DNA of 64,000 nt from JANXQZ01 sp038225555. GTDB lineage: Bacteria > Acidobacteriota > Terriglobia > Bryobacterales > Bryobacteraceae. Position 1 is the first letter of the stretch; every line of letters starts with the position of its first letter. Under the pieces are notes generated by a model. It was not told the origin of the DNA. It was given only the letters and a program-made list of their open reading frames with translations, and ran no database searches. This document shows positions 54,322 through 63,746 of the stretch, piece by piece. The DNA is taken from positions 49,622 to 113,621 of the forward strand of contig JBBRRB010000017.1 of NCBI GenBank assembly GCA_038225555.1, written 5' to 3'. The translations under genes were made by a program, and so were the position numbers.

Positions 54322-56121
54322 GTGGTGTCCGTGATCGTCGGCTGGATTGGGATGTTGGACAACGCGATCGCGGCGGGCATCGTGCCCGTAGCCGTGGCTA
54401 TTTTGATCAGCGGAATCGACGATATTCTGCTTGATCTGGTTTGCCTGGCTGCCTGGATCCGCAACAAGTGGAAGGCACCCACCCTGCCGCCTTCCACTCT
54501 GGAAGAAAAGCGCATCGCCATTTTCGTGCCGTGCTGGCACGAAGCCCAGGTGATCGGTCAAATGCTGGAACATAACGTTTCGGCGATCCGCTACAGGGCT
54601 TACGATTTCTTCATAGGAGCTTACCCAAACGATCAGCCGACCCTTGACGCAGTCCTCGAATTGGAGGCTCGCTTCGGGCGGGTGCACTTGGCGGTTTGCC
54701 CCCATGAGGGTCCCACGTCGAAAGCCGACTGCCTGAACCGGATCTATCAGCGCATGCTGTTGTTCGAAGAGGACCAGGAACGGCCTTTCGAAGTCGTTTT
54801 GATCCATGATGCGGAAGATCTAATCCACCCGGAATCTTTGCGGGTGATTAACGCGCACATCGAGAGTCACGACATGGTGCAGATTCCGGTGCTCCCTTTA
54901 CCCACTCCGTTCTGGAAACTGACGCACGGAATCTATTGCGATGAATTCGCCGAACTCCAACTGAAAGACATGCGGGCTCGCGGTTGGACGGGAAGCTTCA
55001 TTCCATCCTGCGGAGTTGGGACCGGGTATTCGCGCAAGGCGTTGGAAAAACTGGCTGAGGTCGCCAGCAACCGGATCTTCGAACCGTCTTGCCTCACCGA
55101 AGATTATGAGAATGGAATCCGTCTGCATCAATTGGGCTGCCGTCAGATCTTCATCCCGCCTGCTCTGGGCCCCAGCGGATTCGTGGCGACGCGCGAGTAT
55201 TTTCCGTCCACGATCTCCAGCGCGATCCGGCAGCGCACGCGGTGGGTGACCGGAATCGCCCTTCAGACCTGGCAGCGCCATGGTTGGCGAGGCCGTCCTG
55301 CCATGCTCTATTGGTTCTGGCGAGACCGAAAGGGCCTGCTCGGCAACCCGCTCAGCTTAGCGACGAATTTCTTCTTTGTGCTGGGCTTGATCACTTGGAT
55401 CTACTCCCGTTGCACTGGACAACCGTGGGGCATCACCCGGCACCCGCTCCATTCCAGCCTGCTGGCATGCTCCCTTGTTCCTCAAGTCATTCACCTGACC
55501 GTGCGCATGGCGTGCGTGCAGCGAGTGTATGGAGGGCTCTTTGCCTTAGGCGTGCCGCTACGGGCCGTTTGGGCGAATTACATCAACGGGATCGCGTCGA
55601 TTCGAGCGATGTATCGGTACGCGGGCGCCCGATTTCGACATGAGCCCCTGATTTGGGTAAAGACGGAGCACGCCTACCCGTCGCGCGAGACTCTTTTCGC
55701 TCACAAGCGCCATTTGAGCGAAATTCTGGTCGGATCGGGCTATGTGGACGAGGCTATTCTGGCAACGGCTCGGGTAAACAAGCCGGCCGGAATGCGAATG
55801 GGCGAATACCTGGTTCGGCTAGGGGCGATCACGGATGAGGAACTGTACGAGGCGCTCAGCTTGCAGCAAAGCGTCCCCTCGGGGCGCGTGGAAGTTTCCG
55901 AGCTGGACGCTAACCTGGCGCGAGCACTGCCGCGCGATGTGATGGAGCGATGGAGCGTGCTGCCTTACCGTTTGCAGGAAGGAAACCTGTTTCTCGCCAG
56001 CCCCGAAATACCCTGCGATGAACTCAATCACGAGCTGCGGGGTTACACAAAAATGAGCATCCGGTTCAGACTGGTGACGCCTCGCAATTTTCAGGAACTA
56101 ACCGGCGCATTGCACTCGTGA
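54322..56121 (+). CDS. NfrB-like membrane glycosyltransferase with MshEN (c-di-GMP-binding) domain
   Basis: A 599-residue protein. An N-terminal membrane segment lies at about 14-45. A family 2 glycosyltransferase domain follows, with Asp163-x-x-Asp166 in IHDAEDL, the TED motif (Glu260-Asp261) and the processive-enzyme Q304-R-T-R-W308. Membrane helices at about 345-430 come next. From about 464 to the end is a GspE/MshE N-terminal domain with two tandem motifs: HLSEILVGSGYVDEAILATA and RMGEYLVRLGAITDEELYEA. The same architecture is seen in NfrB, the phage N4 receptor component in E. coli, where the MshEN domain binds c-di-GMP and activates polysaccharide synthesis. No NfrA-like outer-membrane partner is nearby. 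The start is GTG 54322; ATG 54352 is an alternative. Confidence 0.88.
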   Translation: MVSVIVGWIGMLDNAIAAGIVPVAVAILISGIDDILLDLVCLAAWIRNKWKAPTLPPSTLEEKRIAIFVPCWHEAQVIGQMLEHNVSAIRYRAYDFFIGAYPNDQPTLDAVLELEARFGRVHLAVCPHEGPTSKADCLNRIYQRMLLFEEDQERPFEVVLIHDAEDLIHPESLRVINAHIESHDMVQIPVLPLPTPFWKLTHGIYCDEFAELQLKDMRARGWTGSFIPSCGVGTGYSRKALEKLAEVASNRIFEPSCLTEDYENGIRLHQLGCRQIFIPPALGPSGFVATREYFPSTISSAIRQRTRWVTGIALQTWQRHGWRGRPAMLYWFWRDRKGLLGNPLSLATNFFFVLGLITWIYSRCTGQPWGITRHPLHSSLLACSLVPQVIHLTVRMACVQRVYGGLFALGVPLRAVWANYINGIASIRAMYRYAGARFRHEPLIWVKTEHAYPSRETLFAHKRHLSEILVGSGYVDEAILATARVNKPAGMRMGEYLVRLGAITDEELYEALSLQQSVPSGRVEVSELDANLARALPRDVMERWSVLPYRLQEGNLFLASPEIPCDELNHELRGYTKMSIRFRLVTPRNFQELTGALHS

Positions 56122-56166
56122 GTAAGTAGGTTACACACGGCGTTACACTACACTCAGTAGGTAACG

Positions 56167-56613
56167 ATGATGGCTCTATCTATTCTGCTGGTGGAAGACA
56201 ATCCAGGCGATGTGCGCATGATCAGGGAAGCGTTTGGCGAAATCCAGCTCGACGCGCACATCGAAGCGACCGGGGATGGAGAAGCCGCTCTCGCCAAGCT
56301 CAGGAACCCGCTCAATGCCCCAGGGTCACCCGATTTGATTATTCTTGACCTTAACTTGCCGAAGATGGACGGCAAACAAGTGCTTTTGGAATTGAAAACG
56401 GATCCGACTCTGCGTCAAATTCCGGTTGTAGTGCTCAGCTCATCCCGCGACCCGAAGGACATTGTGGGCAGTTACAACAACTACGCCAACTGTTACATTC
56501 CCAAGCCGCTGACGTTCGAGGACTATGTATCGGTGGTGAAAGCGATCAGAGAATTTTGGTTGGGCGTGGTGTCTCTTCCGAATCGAACGTCCTGGGCTAC
56601 GGCTCCCGCCTAA
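56167..56613 (+). CDS. Single-domain response regulator (CheY/Rcp1-like)
   Basis: A 148-residue receiver domain without an output domain. Acidic pocket in VEDNPGD, phosphoacceptor Asp61 in LIILDLNLPKMDGK, Ser/Thr switch in VVLSSSRDPKD and Lys113 in YIPKPLTF. The N-x-P-x-D layout and LDLNLPKMDG are typical of Rcp1-like receivers that take phosphate from PAS/GAF hybrid kinases. It starts 46 bases after the glycosyltransferase. GTTACAC occurs twice (56130-56136, 56142-56148) just before it. A link to the PAS kinase at 62.3 kb is possible but not adjacent. Confidence 0.93.
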   Translation: MMALSILLVEDNPGDVRMIREAFGEIQLDAHIEATGDGEAALAKLRNPLNAPGSPDLIILDLNLPKMDGKQVLLELKTDPTLRQIPVVVLSSSRDPKDIVGSYNNYANCYIPKPLTFEDYVSVVKAIREFWLGVVSLPNRTSWATAPA

Positions 56614-56617
56614 ACAG

Positions 56618-57367
56618 TCACAGACTTCGCAAGTGAAATCCGCCGTCCACGTTAATCACTTGCCCGGTGGAGTAATCCAGCCGCCCCTCCGCAATCGCCC
56701 GCACCGCCATCGCGACATCTACAGGTTCGCCCATTCGCCGCTGAGGTAGCAGTCCGGCGCTAATCTTTTCTTCATACGCCTGCTCGACGGCTGAGATCAT
56801 GTCGGTTCGAACGATGCCGGGCCGGATCTCGAAAACTCCGAGCCCGTGCGCTGCCAAGCGGGCCGCATACAAAGCGACGCTCATGCTCAAGCCAGCCTTC
56901 GAGAGGCAGTAATCGGCGCGATTGACGGAGGCCGTATAGCTGGAGATCGACGTCACGAACACGATGCGGCCGCTTTGCCGCTTTACCATTTCGCGTGCAA
57001 CAAGCTGGGTTAGGAAGTGCGGACCTTTGAGGTTGGTGGAGATCAGTTCGTCGAAGCTATCTTCACTCGCCTCCAGCATGTCGCGGCGTTCGCGGGGTGC
57101 CATGCCGGCATTATTCACCAATAGATCGAGCTGCCCGTACCTCGAGATGACATGATCCGATAAAGCCGCTCGATCCGCCGCCGATGAAATGTCGCTTTGC
57201 ACCATCTCCGCGCCAGTCTCAGCAGTCAGCGATTCGGCCGCATCTCGTCTACCCCGATAAGTTCCTATAATCTGGTGCGTCTTCGACAGTTCGACGGCGA
57301 CCGCGCGGCCGATGCCCCGGCTCGCACCCGTTATCAAGGCCACTTGTTTTGCGTCTGGCGGTTTCAT
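56618..57367 (-). CDS. Short-chain dehydrogenase/reductase (FabG-like)
   Basis: A 249-residue classical SDR. Nucleotide-binding GASRGIG near residue 15, NNAG, catalytic Ser in VTSISS and Tyr-x-x-x-Lys in YCLSKAG, then PGIVRTDM and the C-terminal GQVINVDGG. The pattern fits 3-oxoacyl-ACP reductase-like enzymes; NADP preference is suggested by TYRGRRD after strand 2. The ATG at 57367 gives the usual N-terminus; ATG codons at 57382 and 57406 would extend it into the divergent fatty-acid oxidation gene. Divergence from the beta-oxidation pair suggests a lipid-linked role. Confidence 0.88.
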   Translation of the reverse strand: MKPPDAKQVALITGASRGIGRAVAVELSKTHQIIGTYRGRRDAAESLTAETGAEMVQSDISSAADRAALSDHVISRYGQLDLLVNNAGMAPRERRDMLEASEDSFDELISTNLKGPHFLTQLVAREMVKRQSGRIVFVTSISSYTASVNRADYCLSKAGLSMSVALYAARLAAHGLGVFEIRPGIVRTDMISAVEQAYEEKISAGLLPQRRMGEPVDVAMAVRAIAEGRLDYSTGQVINVDGGFHLRSL

Positions 57368-57388
57368 TCGCAGTAGAATCATAGTCGC

Positions 57389-59536
57389 ATGAGTGAACTG
57401 GTTCAAACTACAAAACAGGGCGAGATAGGAATTCTCACCGTGAACAATCCTCCCGTGAACGCGCTAAGCCCAGGCGTGCCGGAAGGCATCGCCGCCGGGC
57501 TCGACGCCTTTGAGAAGGATGATTCGGTGAAAGCCATTGTGCTGATCGGGGGAGGACGCACGTTTATCGCGGGCGCCGATATCAAAGAGTTCGGAAAGAT
57601 CACGTCCGGCGGTGACCGCAAGCGCGGGCCGGGCCTGAACGAGATTCTGAATCGGATTGAAAACTCCACCAAGCCCGTTATCGCCGCCATTCACGGAACC
57701 GCTTTAGGCGGGGGACTCGAAACGGCCATGGGTTGCCATTATCGCGTGGCCGTCGCCACCGCTCAGGTGGGCCAGCCCGAAGTGAAGCTGGGGATCATTC
57801 CCGGAGCGGCTGGTACTCAGCGGCTTCCGCGACTGGCCGGAGTCGCAAAGGCTCTTGAGATGTGCGTCCAGGGGGATCCGATCGGCGCGCCAGAGGCTTT
57901 GAAATACGGTGTCATCGACCAGATTGTCGAAGGCGATTTACTGGCAGGCGCGGTTGCGTTCGCCCAAACCAAAGCCGGAATGGCCCCGCGCAAGGTTCGC
58001 GACCTCACCGACAAGTTGGGCGATGCAGCCGCGAACGCCCCCATTTTCGCAGCCGCCCGCGACACCGCTTCCAAACGGCAGCGCAACCTGATCGCCCCGC
58101 AAGCGGCCATTAGCGCAGTGGAAGCGGCTACGAAGCTGCCCTTCGATGCAGGGGTCGCTCGCGAATCGGAATTGTTCCAGGAGTGCCTATTCTCTGACCA
58201 GTCCAAGGCATTGATCCATGTTTTTTTTGGTGAGCGCGAGGTGGCCAAAATCCCTGACGTCCCTAAAGACACGCCGCTGATCCCGGTGAATCAAGCTGCC
58301 GTGATCGGCGCTGGCACCATGGGCGGCGGCATCGCGATGGTGCTTGCCAACGCGGGCATCCCAGTCCTCCTGAAAGAGACTGAGCAGGGCGCGCTCGACC
58401 GCGGCCTCGCGACGATTCGCAAAAATTATTCAAACTCGGTCGCCAAAGGCCGATTCACTCAGGAAGTGATGGACAAGCGCATGGCTCTTATTCAGTCCAC
58501 CTTGTCGTACGACGGGTTCGCCGAAGCGGACATGATCATCGAAGCCGTGTTCGAAGGCATGGCGCTCAAGAAGGAGATTTTCGGCATTCTGGACAAGATC
58601 TGCAAACAAGGGGCGATCCTCGCGTCAAACACCTCCACCCTGAATGTCGACGAGATTGCTTCGGCGACAACTCGCCCTGAGATGGTGATCGGCACGCATT
58701 TCTTCAGCCCGGCCAACGTGATGCGGCTGCTTGAGATTGTGCGTGGCGCGGCCAGTTCGAAAGAAGTGATCGCCACTTGCATGGCGCTCTCGAAAAAGTT
58801 GGGCAAGGTGGGTGTTCTGGTAGGCAACTGCCGCGGGTTTGTCGGCAACCGCATGTTCGGACCTTATCGGCGCGAGGCGCAATTCCTGGTGGAAGAGGGA
58901 GCCACGGTGGAGGCTGTCGATAAGGCGCTCTACGATTTTGGAATGGCCATGGGCCCGCTGGCAACAGGCGATCTCGCGGGCCTGGATGTCGGCTGGCGAA
59001 TTCGCAAAGAGTACAAGGAGATCGGCGACAGCAGCGTGCGCCAACCGCTCATCGAAGACCAGCTTTGCGAACTGGGCTACTACGGTCAAAAAACCGGAAC
59101 AGGCTGGTACAAATATGGTGCTGATCGCAAGCCTCAACACAACCCGGAGGCGCAGGCCGTGATTGAAGCTTCGCGCAAGCAGACCGGCATTGCGCAGCGC
59201 GAGATCGGCAGCGAAGAGATTGTCGACCGCTGCATTTACGCGCTCGTGAATGAAGGGGCTCGCATTCTCGAAGATGGCTTCGCGATGCGCTCGGTGGATA
59301 TCGACATCACTTATCTCAACGGCTATGGATTCCCCGCCTACCGAGGTGGTCCCATGAAGTACGCCGATCTCGTCGGACTCAAGAGAGTGTACGAACGGGT
59401 CCGCGAGTTTGAACAGCAGCACGGCGCGCTTTGGACTCCCGCCCCCTTACTGAAGCAACTCGCCGAAGAAGGCAAGACTTTCTCCGGCCTCCCTGCTCAG
59501 CCCTTGAAAGTTGCGGTGGCCGGAGCGAAGGCATGA
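57389..59536 (+). CDS. Fused enoyl-CoA hydratase/3-hydroxyacyl-CoA dehydrogenase (FadB/FadJ type)
   Basis: A 715-residue bifunctional enzyme of fatty-acid beta-oxidation. The N-terminal crotonase domain (1 to about 190) has the oxyanion-hole segments FIAGADIKEF and ALGGGLETAMGCHYR, with the catalytic Glu in QPEVKLGIIPGAAGTQRL. The dehydrogenase domain (about 300 to 700) has the NAD site VIGAGTMGGGIA, catalytic HFFSPANVMRLLEIV (His) and NCRGFVGNR. Length is close to E. coli FadB (729) and FadJ (714), and I cannot choose between the two. Its stop overlaps the thiolase start as ATGA. Confidence 0.95.
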   Translation: MSELVQTTKQGEIGILTVNNPPVNALSPGVPEGIAAGLDAFEKDDSVKAIVLIGGGRTFIAGADIKEFGKITSGGDRKRGPGLNEILNRIENSTKPVIAAIHGTALGGGLETAMGCHYRVAVATAQVGQPEVKLGIIPGAAGTQRLPRLAGVAKALEMCVQGDPIGAPEALKYGVIDQIVEGDLLAGAVAFAQTKAGMAPRKVRDLTDKLGDAAANAPIFAAARDTASKRQRNLIAPQAAISAVEAATKLPFDAGVARESELFQECLFSDQSKALIHVFFGEREVAKIPDVPKDTPLIPVNQAAVIGAGTMGGGIAMVLANAGIPVLLKETEQGALDRGLATIRKNYSNSVAKGRFTQEVMDKRMALIQSTLSYDGFAEADMIIEAVFEGMALKKEIFGILDKICKQGAILASNTSTLNVDEIASATTRPEMVIGTHFFSPANVMRLLEIVRGAASSKEVIATCMALSKKLGKVGVLVGNCRGFVGNRMFGPYRREAQFLVEEGATVEAVDKALYDFGMAMGPLATGDLAGLDVGWRIRKEYKEIGDSSVRQPLIEDQLCELGYYGQKTGTGWYKYGADRKPQHNPEAQAVIEASRKQTGIAQREIGSEEIVDRCIYALVNEGARILEDGFAMRSVDIDITYLNGYGFPAYRGGPMKYADLVGLKRVYERVREFEQQHGALWTPAPLLKQLAEEGKTFSGLPAQPLKVAVAGAKA

Positions 59537-60717
59537 GAGAGGCAGTCGTGGTCGCCAGTTCGCGAACCGCTCTCGCCAAGTCGCATCGCGGATCGTTTAA
59601 CATCACCCGGCCGGAAGATCTGGCCGCCCATTGCATCAAGGACGTTCTCCGGAAGACGCCGGGGCTTGCGCCGGAAGAGATTGAGGATGTGATTCTCGGA
59701 TGCGCCATGCCTCACGGACCGCAAGGCTCTAACATCGCCCGCGTGTCGGCAGTGCATGCCGGTTTGCCGATTAGCGTGGCAGGCACAACGGTGAATCGAT
59801 TCTGTTCCTCCGGGCTGCAGGCCATCGCGATGGCTGCTCATCAGATCGTGAATGAAGGTGCGGATGCCGCGATCGGCGGCGGCGTGGAGAGCATCTCGAT
59901 GACTCCGCGCGACACCAACCCGCACCCGGTAGTGCAGGAGCGCAAGCCTGGCATCTACATGGTGATGGGCGCGACGGCAGAAGTGGTGGCCAAGCGCTAC
60001 GGGATCACCCGCGAGTCTCAGGACGAATATTCGCTGTTAAGCCAGCAACGCACCGCGCGGGCTCAGAGGGAGGGCTTCTTTGAGGGCGAGATAGCTCCGA
60101 TGAAGGTCACGCGCGCTCTACTAGATAAGAAAACGGGGCAGGTTACAGGAACGGAAGAGGTGTGCGCGGCGACGGATGAATGCAACAGGCCAGATTCCAC
60201 TCTGGAAGGTTTGCAGTCGCTGAAGCCGTACTTCGATCCGGACAGCGGTCGCGGGAGCGTAACAGCCGGGAATGCGTCTCAGTTATCAGACGGCGCATCG
60301 GCCACTCTGCTGATGTCGCGCGAGCGTGCCGACGAACTCGGCATCCCCTACAAGCTAATTTATCGAGGGTTCGCCGTTGCGGGATGCGAACCTGATGAAA
60401 TGGGAATCGGGCCGGTCTTCGCGGTGCCAAAGCTCTTGAAACGGCATGGATTGAAGGTGGGGGACATCGATTTATGGGAGTTAAACGAAGCTTTCGCGGT
60501 GCAGGTAATCTACTGCCGCGATCGACTGGGAATCGATAACGACATACTCAATGTGAATGGAGGTTCCATCTCGATTGGCCATCCGTTTGGAATGACTGGC
60601 TCCCGCATGACCGGCACGATCGCGAATGAGATGGCTCGCCGAAACGCAAGACTTGGAGTGGTTACGATGTGTATCGGAGGCGGGCAGGGCGCGGCTGGAC
60701 TTTTTGAAAAGGCTTAA
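59533..60717 (+). CDS. fadA: Thiolase (acetyl-CoA acyltransferase)
   Basis: A 394-residue thiolase from ATG 59533. The nucleophilic Cys lies in NRFCSSGLQAIAMAA, the catalytic His in WELNEAFAVQ and GHPFGMTGSRMTG, and the second Cys in CIGGGQGAAGL. It cleaves 3-ketoacyl-CoA, completing the beta-oxidation cycle started by the overlapping hydratase/dehydrogenase gene. This is the fadBA arrangement of the trifunctional complex. A longer reading from 59431 lies within the upstream gene and is rejected. Confidence 0.95.
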   Translation: MREAVVVASSRTALAKSHRGSFNITRPEDLAAHCIKDVLRKTPGLAPEEIEDVILGCAMPHGPQGSNIARVSAVHAGLPISVAGTTVNRFCSSGLQAIAMAAHQIVNEGADAAIGGGVESISMTPRDTNPHPVVQERKPGIYMVMGATAEVVAKRYGITRESQDEYSLLSQQRTARAQREGFFEGEIAPMKVTRALLDKKTGQVTGTEEVCAATDECNRPDSTLEGLQSLKPYFDPDSGRGSVTAGNASQLSDGASATLLMSRERADELGIPYKLIYRGFAVAGCEPDEMGIGPVFAVPKLLKRHGLKVGDIDLWELNEAFAVQVIYCRDRLGIDNDILNVNGGSISIGHPFGMTGSRMTGTIANEMARRNARLGVVTMCIGGGQGAAGLFEKA

Positions 60718-60743
60718 GTATCGAGGTTAAGGTTAGAGTTGAC

Positions 60744-62294
60744 TTATCGCGGCAGGGTGAAGAGAAAGGTCGATCCTCTCCCGAGCTCCGACTCTACCCA
60801 GATACGACCGCCGTTGCGCTCAACAATCTTTTGACAGATCGAGAGCCCGATTCCAGTCCCAGGGTACTCCTTCCCGTGCAGACGCTTGAACGCCCCAAAA
60901 ATGCGCTCCTGATCGGGCGCGGCGATTCCGATGCCATTGTCCTTAACCGAGATGAGCCAAGCATCCTCGCCCGCTTCAGCGCTGATATCAATCCGGGGAG
61001 GATCGGAGCGCCGATACTTGAGAGCGTTGCCGATCAGATTCTGGAATACCTGCAGCATTCCAATCGGGTCGGCAAGAATCGTCGGGAGTGAATCGTGAGT
61101 GACCATGCCTTGGCTTTCCTCCAGGCTCATCCGCAGATTCACTAGGCTGGTTTCTACCACGCTACCCAACTCAACGTCCTGCGCCGGTGGAGCGGCCGCG
61201 TTTGAAGCCAAAGAGTATTGCAGCAGGTCGTCAATGAGCAGCGACATTCGCTCCACGCCGTCCAGCGCATGGCCGATGCGTTCCGCCGCATCTCGATCGA
61301 GCGACGATTGGTGTGTGGCGCCCAGCCGCTTGACGATGCTGCCCACTTGCCTCAAGGGAGCCTGCAGATCGTGAGACACGATATAAGCGAACTGCTGCAG
61401 GTCTGAGTTCGAACGCAGCAACTCCTGGGTTCTTTCCTCGACTCGTCGCTCCAATTCGGCGTTCAGCTTGGAAATGTGCTCCTCTGAAGCCAGCCGATCG
61501 CTGATATCTAAGAGCGCCCAGCGCACTCCCGTCAGCCGACCCGAGGCATCGAAGATCGCGTTTTCCTGAACCTGCAGCGAGCGCACGCACCCGTCTTTGC
61601 GGACTAAGCGCTGTACAAATCGAGATTCGCGCGGACCCGGTCCGGAATGGGCTTGAGTTGCCCTTTGAAGCATCTCGAGTCTGCAATGTTCCCGCTCTTC
61701 CGGCACGACGAAGTCCGTGATGTGTCGGCCCATCATCTCGCCCGCAGTCCAGCCAAGCAGTGCTCCTTCGGCTCGATTCACCCGGCGCAAAAGACCCGAA
61801 GGATCCATCTCGTGATAAGCGATCGGGGCGTCCTCGAAGAGCTTGCGAAACCGCTCTTCGCTTTCCTTGAGCGCCTGATCGCCCCGAATCTGATGTGTCA
61901 CGTCCAAGGCATGGCCCAGAACCAGGGGCCTCATGCCGCGCTCCTCGTACTTGACGTTCCGGTAGAGCCACACGCGCTCCGACCCGTTTCTGGCACGCAG
62001 GCGCATATACCCCGAATCGGAGGAATTTGAGCGGATTCGGTTCAGGTACGCATCGAATTCGGGCTGCACGTCAGGTGCGAGAAAATCCCGCAAATTGCGT
62101 CCGATTCCTTCACCGGCGGAGTAGCCCAGCGACTCGGCAGCGGCTGGGTTTACCAGGAGCAGGACCCCGTTTAGATCGTGCGAGCACATGAGCCCCAGGC
62201 TGTGTTCCACCAAGTAGTGGTACAGCTTGCGCTGCTGCTCGGATTCCGTGAGTTGCACATCCCTGGCTTCTAGTTCTGCCAGGCGAGCGCGCAT
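60744..62294 (-). CDS. PAS-domain sensor histidine kinase
   Basis: A soluble kinase with no membrane helix. Two PAS domains (about residues 25-135 and 145-265 counted from ATG 62294) contain phrases such as GVLLLVNPAAAESLGYSAGE and GLLRRVNRAEGALLGWTAGEM. After a short coiled coil comes the dimerisation box with phosphoacceptor His in YIVSHDLQAPLRQV, the N box in NLIGNALKYR, G1 in DNGIGIA and G2 in GTGIGLSIC. ATG 62294 gives 516 residues. A longer reading begins at GTG 62459, but the stretch between is AT-rich, contains promoter-like sequence and an inverted repeat, and reads poorly as protein. The partner regulator is unknown. Confidence 0.88.
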   Translation of the reverse strand: MRARLAELEARDVQLTESEQQRKLYHYLVEHSLGLMCSHDLNGVLLLVNPAAAESLGYSAGEGIGRNLRDFLAPDVQPEFDAYLNRIRSNSSDSGYMRLRARNGSERVWLYRNVKYEERGMRPLVLGHALDVTHQIRGDQALKESEERFRKLFEDAPIAYHEMDPSGLLRRVNRAEGALLGWTAGEMMGRHITDFVVPEEREHCRLEMLQRATQAHSGPGPRESRFVQRLVRKDGCVRSLQVQENAIFDASGRLTGVRWALLDISDRLASEEHISKLNAELERRVEERTQELLRSNSDLQQFAYIVSHDLQAPLRQVGSIVKRLGATHQSSLDRDAAERIGHALDGVERMSLLIDDLLQYSLASNAAAPPAQDVELGSVVETSLVNLRMSLEESQGMVTHDSLPTILADPIGMLQVFQNLIGNALKYRRSDPPRIDISAEAGEDAWLISVKDNGIGIAAPDQERIFGAFKRLHGKEYPGTGIGLSICQKIVERNGGRIWVESELGRGSTFLFTLPR

Positions 62295-62367
62295 TGACTC
62301 GAGGTGCGTGTGCAAGATTACACCATCGCCGACAAGACTTCCGTGGGTCCGCAGGCTGTTTAAATTG

Positions 62368-62393
62368 TCGGGTTCTAGAATATGATAACCCGA
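62368..62393. promoter_or_regulatory. Inverted repeat and promoter-like sequence before the histidine kinase
   Basis: TCGGGTT (62368-62374) and AACCCGA (62387-62393) are exact inverses, 12 bases apart. Between them the minus strand has TATTCT (62377-62382), with TTCCGA 17 bases upstream on that strand. This supports a downstream kinase start at 62294 and a possible operator overlapping the promoter. Confidence 0.35.
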
Positions 62394-62507
62394 ATCAACT
62401 CGGAATTGTCGCGGATAAATTGAGAAATGTTGGGCGAGAAAGGGATCGAAAAAGGGCACAGTGGACTGATCGGGGCGGACAGCTTTGCCGGCCGCCCCTG
62501 CTGAGAA

Positions 62508-63746
62508 CTATTCCACGCCAGTATGCGCCGGAGCTGGGTCAGGACGATCCGCCGGAACCTTGTAATTGAAGAACCCGATCATCATCTCTTCAAAAGTCTG
62601 ATCTCCCCACTTCACCATCTTGGTCGGGTCAGGATTGTATTTATTGTTCGCAGAATTATCGTACCAAGCAGTGGCGTCAATCTTAGAGCCGGCCGGCACC
62701 TTCCGCGGTTCCGCCAGAATGTAGCTCAGCTGCCAATTGAAATCGTACTTTGGCACGTTCAGAAGCTCTTCGCTCTTCCCGTCGGGGTACGTGATCACAT
62801 ACTTGAACGCCTTTCCGCGCAGGTGCATATGGGGCGTCAAATCGAGGAGCGTTACATCTTCCTTGAAGACATAAGAAGCCTTGGCTTCGTAGTTCGGATC
62901 CTCAGGAGGAATGGCTAAACGGAACTGAATCGCCGAGCCAGTAAGCGCTCGATACTTGGGAGCGTCGCGGCGGATCTTGAGACCTAGCACCGAACGGTCC
63001 ACGGCCTCTTTTCCATTGGCGGTGTAGTGTACCTGGAACAAGAAAGTGGAACCCGCCTTGACCAGGAAAGCAGTATCTGGATCCCAAGTGGTTGTGGGAA
63101 CGCCAGGAGCGTAGCCGATGAGCATGTCGCTGAACTGCTCGCCGCCGCGAGGTGCGCGTTTTCCGCCTTCCTGCAAGAACACGATAATGTGGTGAATCTG
63201 CGAACGCTGCGAGGGGCGAATTTCGGCGGCTTGCACCCAGGTATCTTCTTTGAACCCTGGATCCACTTTGAAGTACTGATAATTGATCACGCCTTCGGCA
63301 GGAATCTTGAAGTCCTTGCCCATATCTACGGTTATGTCGGGCCTGCCAAAGCGCCAGCCCTCGACGAAATTAGGCAGAGCGGGCAGGTCGGTGGCGTTGC
63401 CTTCGGGAGCGCCGGCATCCGCCCACTTCGCAATCGTGGCCACATCCGCATCGCTCAAACGGCGATCGTTTGCGAAGTGGTCGACGGCGGGATCGGCATG
63501 CCACGGCGGCATGGTACGGCTGACCACCTGCTGCTTGATCGATTTGGCCCACGGGCGGACTTCTTTGTACGTACGCAACGCCATGGGAGCGGCCTCGCCG
63601 GGACGATGGCATTCAGTACATCGCTGATACAGAATGGGGGCGACATCCTTCGAAAAAGTAGGCGGATTGCCACCGGTGGTGCTCGCTGCCAAGGCCGCAC
63701 CAGTGGTGATGAGCGCACAGGCCCCGATCGCAAAAACGGACTTCAT
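62508..63746 (-). CDS. Exported c-type cytochrome fused to copper monooxygenase-like domain
   Basis: A 412-residue protein from ATG 63746 (AGGAG about eight bases upstream; signal cut near AALAA). A c-type haem motif C43-T-E-C-H47 with APM downstream opens a small cytochrome domain (about 30-115). The rest resembles copper type II ascorbate-dependent monooxygenases: H185-H186 in SQIHHIIVF, H240 in FLFQVHYT, and H306-x-H308 in LTPHMHLRG, with a Met-rich C-terminus as the possible CuM ligand. Acidobacteria carry many such haem/copper fusions of unknown substrate. Electron delivery from the haem to copper in place of ascorbate is plausible but unproven. An ATG at 63806 adds a non-signal leader and is rejected. 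Confidence 0.87.
   Translation of the reverse strand: MKSVFAIGACALITTGAALAASTTGGNPPTFSKDVAPILYQRCTECHRPGEAAPMALRTYKEVRPWAKSIKQQVVSRTMPPWHADPAVDHFANDRRLSDADVATIAKWADAGAPEGNATDLPALPNFVEGWRFGRPDITVDMGKDFKIPAEGVINYQYFKVDPGFKEDTWVQAAEIRPSQRSQIHHIIVFLQEGGKRAPRGGEQFSDMLIGYAPGVPTTTWDPDTAFLVKAGSTFLFQVHYTANGKEAVDRSVLGLKIRRDAPKYRALTGSAIQFRLAIPPEDPNYEAKASYVFKEDVTLLDLTPHMHLRGKAFKYVITYPDGKSEELLNVPKYDFNWQLSYILAEPRKVPAGSKIDATAWYDNSANNKYNPDPTKMVKWGDQTFEEMMIGFFNYKVPADRPDPAPAHTGVE

Noticed and set aside
54262..54807. N-terminal extension of the metallophosphoesterase reading frame
   Set aside because: Antisense to the glycosyltransferase gene; a signal peptide starts properly at 54261.
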